Positions 61,497 to 64,000 of a DNA stretch of 64,000 nucleotides are shown piece after piece. Source of the stretch: Fuscovulum ytuae (GTDB lineage Bacteria; Pseudomonadota; Alphaproteobacteria; Rhodobacterales; Rhodobacteraceae); the NCBI RefSeq assembly GCF_029953595.1, contig NZ_CP124537.1, positions 105,108-169,107 on the forward strand, written 5' to 3'. Numbering within the stretch: the first letter of the stretch is position 1; each line of letters begins with the position of its first letter. The notes beneath the pieces were generated by a model. That model did not search any database. It saw nothing but the letters and a program-made list of their open reading frames with translations, and had not been told where the DNA came from. The translations under genes were made by a program, and so were the position numbers.

Positions 61497-62570
61497 ATGG
61501 AAATCAAGACCAAGCACCGCAAATCGGCCGAGGCGAACAAGCCGAAGGGGCGCGCCCTCTTCACCTTGGCCGAACGGAAGGAAGCCCCCTTTGCGGCGAT
61601 GTTCGCGGCGCTGACCTTGACGCTTGCGGCCTATGTGAAGACGGCCTTTGGCGGCACCGCCCAGCCCAGCGACCCGACCGACCAGCCCGTCGACCGTCAG
61701 GCTGCCGAACAGGTGTCGGCCCCACGCCATCCGGGGATGGAGGAGGCTGCGCCGCCGGTGGAATTTGCGGAGCTGGACGAGGGTCAGCCGCTGATCACCG
61801 GCTCGCTGCCCGGTGAGGATGGCGATATGGGCCGCATCGGCCGCGGGCCCGGACAGCTGGATCTGTCGCGCTTCTTCCCCGATGCCGACCCGACGATGGA
61901 CATGCCCGACCTCTATCTGGCCGACCGGCCCGAGATCGCCACGGCGGCGCTGCCCTCGATGTTTGGCACCAGCGGCAGCCTGCCGCTGATCCCCGGTGCC
62001 CCCGGCGGTGGTGCGGGGGGCGGCACGGGGGGCAGCACGGGGGGCGGCGCGCCCGGCAATACCGCTGGCACGGGCACGGGCGGCAATGGCCCTGGCGGGA
62101 ATGGCCCCGGCGGGAATGGCACGGGCACGGGCGAGGACGATGCCACGGGCATCGTGGGCATCAGCTTCCAGGACCTCTTTGCCCAGCTGGCCTCTGTGGT
62201 GCGGCCCTTCCATGCCACCACGGTGCGCGACATCTCGAACCTCGCCATCGGCGATTGGGTCAGCCAGCACGAGCTTTACAAGCTGCGCGGCGGCGAGACG
62301 CGGCCCGATCTCGACACCGCCTATCTGGCCCGCGAAGAGCGCACCTATGACCTCGTCTCCAACCCGGAGTCGAAGGCCGCCTTCATCGAGGAATACTTCC
62401 CCAGCCTCGATACCCCGGGCAACAGCACGATGCCCGAGGCAAGCCTTGCCGAAGGCCCGGTGACCACCGCCTTCCTGACCGCCAATGGCATGGCAGGCGA
62501 CATGAGCAATGACACGGGCCTCCAGCCCGACCCGCTTTTGGCGACCGATAGCGTGACGGGCCTCTTGTGA
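61497..62570 (+). CDS. Uncharacterised protein within the type I secretion operon
   Basis: A 357-residue protein with a strong ribosome site (AAGGAAGGAGG) before ATG 61497. A short basic N-terminus (KTKHRKSAEANKPKGRA) precedes a possible single TM segment (APFAAMFAALTLTLAAYVKT, about residues 30-50). Residues about 165-215 are a Gly/Thr/Asn-rich linker. The C-terminal part (FQDLFAQLASVVRPFHATTV) looks folded. I do not recognise the family. Its place between the ABC transporter and the HlyD adaptor suggests a role in export or maturation of the RTX substrate. Confidence 0.7.
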   Translation: MEIKTKHRKSAEANKPKGRALFTLAERKEAPFAAMFAALTLTLAAYVKTAFGGTAQPSDPTDQPVDRQAAEQVSAPRHPGMEEAAPPVEFAELDEGQPLITGSLPGEDGDMGRIGRGPGQLDLSRFFPDADPTMDMPDLYLADRPEIATAALPSMFGTSGSLPLIPGAPGGGAGGGTGGSTGGGAPGNTAGTGTGGNGPGGNGPGGNGTGTGEDDATGIVGISFQDLFAQLASVVRPFHATTVRDISNLAIGDWVSQHELYKLRGGETRPDLDTAYLAREERTYDLVSNPESKAAFIEEYFPSLDTPGNSTMPEASLAEGPVTTAFLTANGMAGDMSNDTGLQPDPLLATDSVTGLL

Positions 62571-62682
62571 TGGCGGCCCATCTGTCAGGCCCCGCGCGGG
62601 CCTGACGGACCCCGAACCCTCCTCCTCCCCCCCCTCCTCGGGGACCTGCCTGCAGGCCCCCGCCAAGCACCGAGTGACGAAG

Positions 62683-64000
62683 ATGATGTCGATGGCCTCC
62701 AACCTGCCCTATCCGCCCGATCCGACCGCCGCCTTCTCGTTGCGCGGCCGCCTGATCGCCGCTGCAACGCTGACCGCCTTCCTCGTCGGGGGCATCGGCT
62801 TCTGGGCCGCGACCGCGCGTCTGGATGCCGCCGTGATCGGCTCGGGCTCCGTCCTTGTGAAGAGCGATGTCCAAAGCGTGCAGCATGTCGATGGCGGCAC
62901 GCTGAACCAGATCCTCGTCGCCGCCGGGGACGAGGTCACGGCAGGCCAGCCCGTCCTCATCCTCGACACCTTCGAGCTGGAAACCCGCATCGGCATGCTC
63001 TCATCCCAATTGATGGAGGCCGAGGCCCGCGCCGCCCGCCTTGCCGCCGAACGCGACGGCAGCGAGATGGTGCTGCCCACGAGCTTTGACGCCGCCAATC
63101 CCGAGGCCGTCCGCATCCTTGAGGGCGAGCGCCGCCTGATGGAGGAAAACCGCCTCAACCGCGAGGTCCAGCTGACCGCCCTTGATCTGCAGGCCGATCA
63201 ACTGCGCTTTGACACCGAAGGCCAGACCGCGCGCCGCCAATCGGTGGCCGAGGAACTGGCCCTTGTCGAGGCAACCTATGCCCGCTTCGACAAGCTGCAA
63301 AAGGCAGGCTCCGTCGAAAAAAGCCGCCTCGACGAGATCCTGCGCGACCTCACCCGCATGCGCGGCGAAATGGGCGAGATCAACGCCAACCTCGCCCGCA
63401 ACGAAACCCGCCAGACCGAGATCACCCTCGAACGCGACCGCCTCATGGCCACCGCAAAGGCCGATGCCCATCGCGAGTTGCGCAGCCTCGAACCCCAGAT
63501 CACCGACCTGCGCCAGCAACTGACCGCCGCCCGCGAGAAAAAGGACCGCGCCGTCCTGCGCGCCCCCGCCACAGGCACCGTCAATGAGGTCAATGTCTCA
63601 ACCCTCGGCGAGGTCATCCCGCCCGGCAAGACACTCGTCACCGTCGTGCCCAGCGAAACCGACCTCATCATCGAATTCCGCATCTCAACCACAGATATCG
63701 ACGCCATCGAACCCGGCCAAAAAGCACGCCTGCGCTTCCCAACCTTCAACCAGCGCATCACGCCCGAAATCGACGGCATCGTCGAAACCATCGCCGCCGC
63801 AGCCGTCATCGACCCCCAAACAGGCCTCAACTATTACAAAGCACGCGCCAAAGCGACCGGAAACCTCGATGACCTCGGTTCCAGAGGCCTCGTCCCAGGA
63901 ATGCCCGTCGAAGTCTATATCCCAACTCAAGAACGCGTCGTCCTCTCATACCTCATGCAACCCGTCCTCGACCAAATGAACCGCGCTATGCGCGAGGAAT
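62683..64000 (+). CDS. HlyD/PrtE family membrane fusion protein (3' end at window edge)
   Basis: At least 439 residues from ATG 62683 (or 62686); the frame reaches the window end, and the last codons (MNRAMREE) are typical of the family C-terminus, so the stop is probably the next codon. One TM helix (ATLTAFLVGGIGFWAATARL) is followed by a biotinyl-lipoyl-like half (VQHVDGGTLNQILVAAGDEV), a long coiled coil at about residues 100-280, and the returning beta domain (APATGTVNEVNVSTLGEVIP). It should bridge the PrtD-like transporter to an outer-membrane TolC-type channel, which is not in the window. Confidence 0.92.
   Translation, partial: MMSMASNLPYPPDPTAAFSLRGRLIAAATLTAFLVGGIGFWAATARLDAAVIGSGSVLVKSDVQSVQHVDGGTLNQILVAAGDEVTAGQPVLILDTFELETRIGMLSSQLMEAEARAARLAAERDGSEMVLPTSFDAANPEAVRILEGERRLMEENRLNREVQLTALDLQADQLRFDTEGQTARRQSVAEELALVEATYARFDKLQKAGSVEKSRLDEILRDLTRMRGEMGEINANLARNETRQTEITLERDRLMATAKADAHRELRSLEPQITDLRQQLTAAREKKDRAVLRAPATGTVNEVNVSTLGEVIPPGKTLVTVVPSETDLIIEFRISTTDIDAIEPGQKARLRFPTFNQRITPEIDGIVETIAAAAVIDPQTGLNYYKARAKATGNLDDLGSRGLVPGMPVEVYIPTQERVVLSYLMQPVLDQMNRAMREE

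Noticed and set aside
59522..61564. A 680-residue minus-strand frame opposite the ABC transporter
   Set aside because: The Arg/His/Gln-rich product is typical of antisense frames; the plus strand encodes a full ABC transporter.

Overview
The window looks like a chromosomal stretch of a high-GC alphaproteobacterium, most likely a Rhodobacteraceae-type organism (Rhodobacterales). The inference rests on the G/C-ending codon bias and on family content: BetI-like TetR regulator, class III aminotransferase, GcvT-like and Rieske demethylation enzymes, PotABCD-type transport, DabAB, and a PrtD/HlyD pair with a giant RTX protein. No rRNA, tRNA, CRISPR array, insertion sequence or prophage was seen.

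Layout. (1) 1-5.5 kb: start of a 2Fe-2S oxidoreductase subunit, a TetR regulator, an orphan Hpt protein, a host-attachment-family protein, a complete polar amino-acid ABC importer and a small secreted Ser/Asp/Gly-rich protein. (2) 5.9-22 kb: a TetR regulator divergent from a tight 13-gene operon: class III aminotransferase, two FAD oxidoreductases, GcvT-like protein, two Rieske oxygenases, spermidine/putrescine-type ABC importer, DMSP-lyase-family cupin, amidohydrolase and SAM methyltransferase. It looks like uptake and stepwise dismantling of an N- or S-methylated compound that I cannot name. (3) 22-32.9 kb: ilvD, a DUF6671-like protein, the DabA/DabB inorganic-carbon pump with a divergent LysR regulator, a small membrane protein, a DGPF (YCII) protein paired with an ECF42-type sigma factor, and an L-fuconate dehydratase. 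(4) 33-42 kb: a compact type II secretion system in mixed orientations (gspK, prepilin peptidase, gspG, gspJ-I-F-D-C-M-L, gspE).

(5) 42.4-64 kb is the most interesting part. It holds a Tat-exported multicopper oxidase with a SCO/cytochrome c fusion, a beta-propeller protein with a His/Cys-rich insert, a glutamine-synthetase-family enzyme, a Panacea-like protein, an orphan LuxR-type response regulator, then a 2865-residue protein with two animal-type heme peroxidase domains and three RTX blocks, followed by a PrtD-type ABC transporter, an uncharacterised protein and an HlyD adaptor cut by the window end. The giant protein resembles the calcium-binding heme peroxidases (MopA class) tied to Mn(II) oxidation in Aurantimonas and Roseobacter-type bacteria. 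A dyad close to GACYTWGGTCT occurs upstream of the oxidase, the response regulator, the peroxidase and the secretion operon, suggesting one regulon. My working model is an extracellular redox (possibly manganese-oxidising) module with type I export of the peroxidase and possibly Tat plus type II export of the oxidase.
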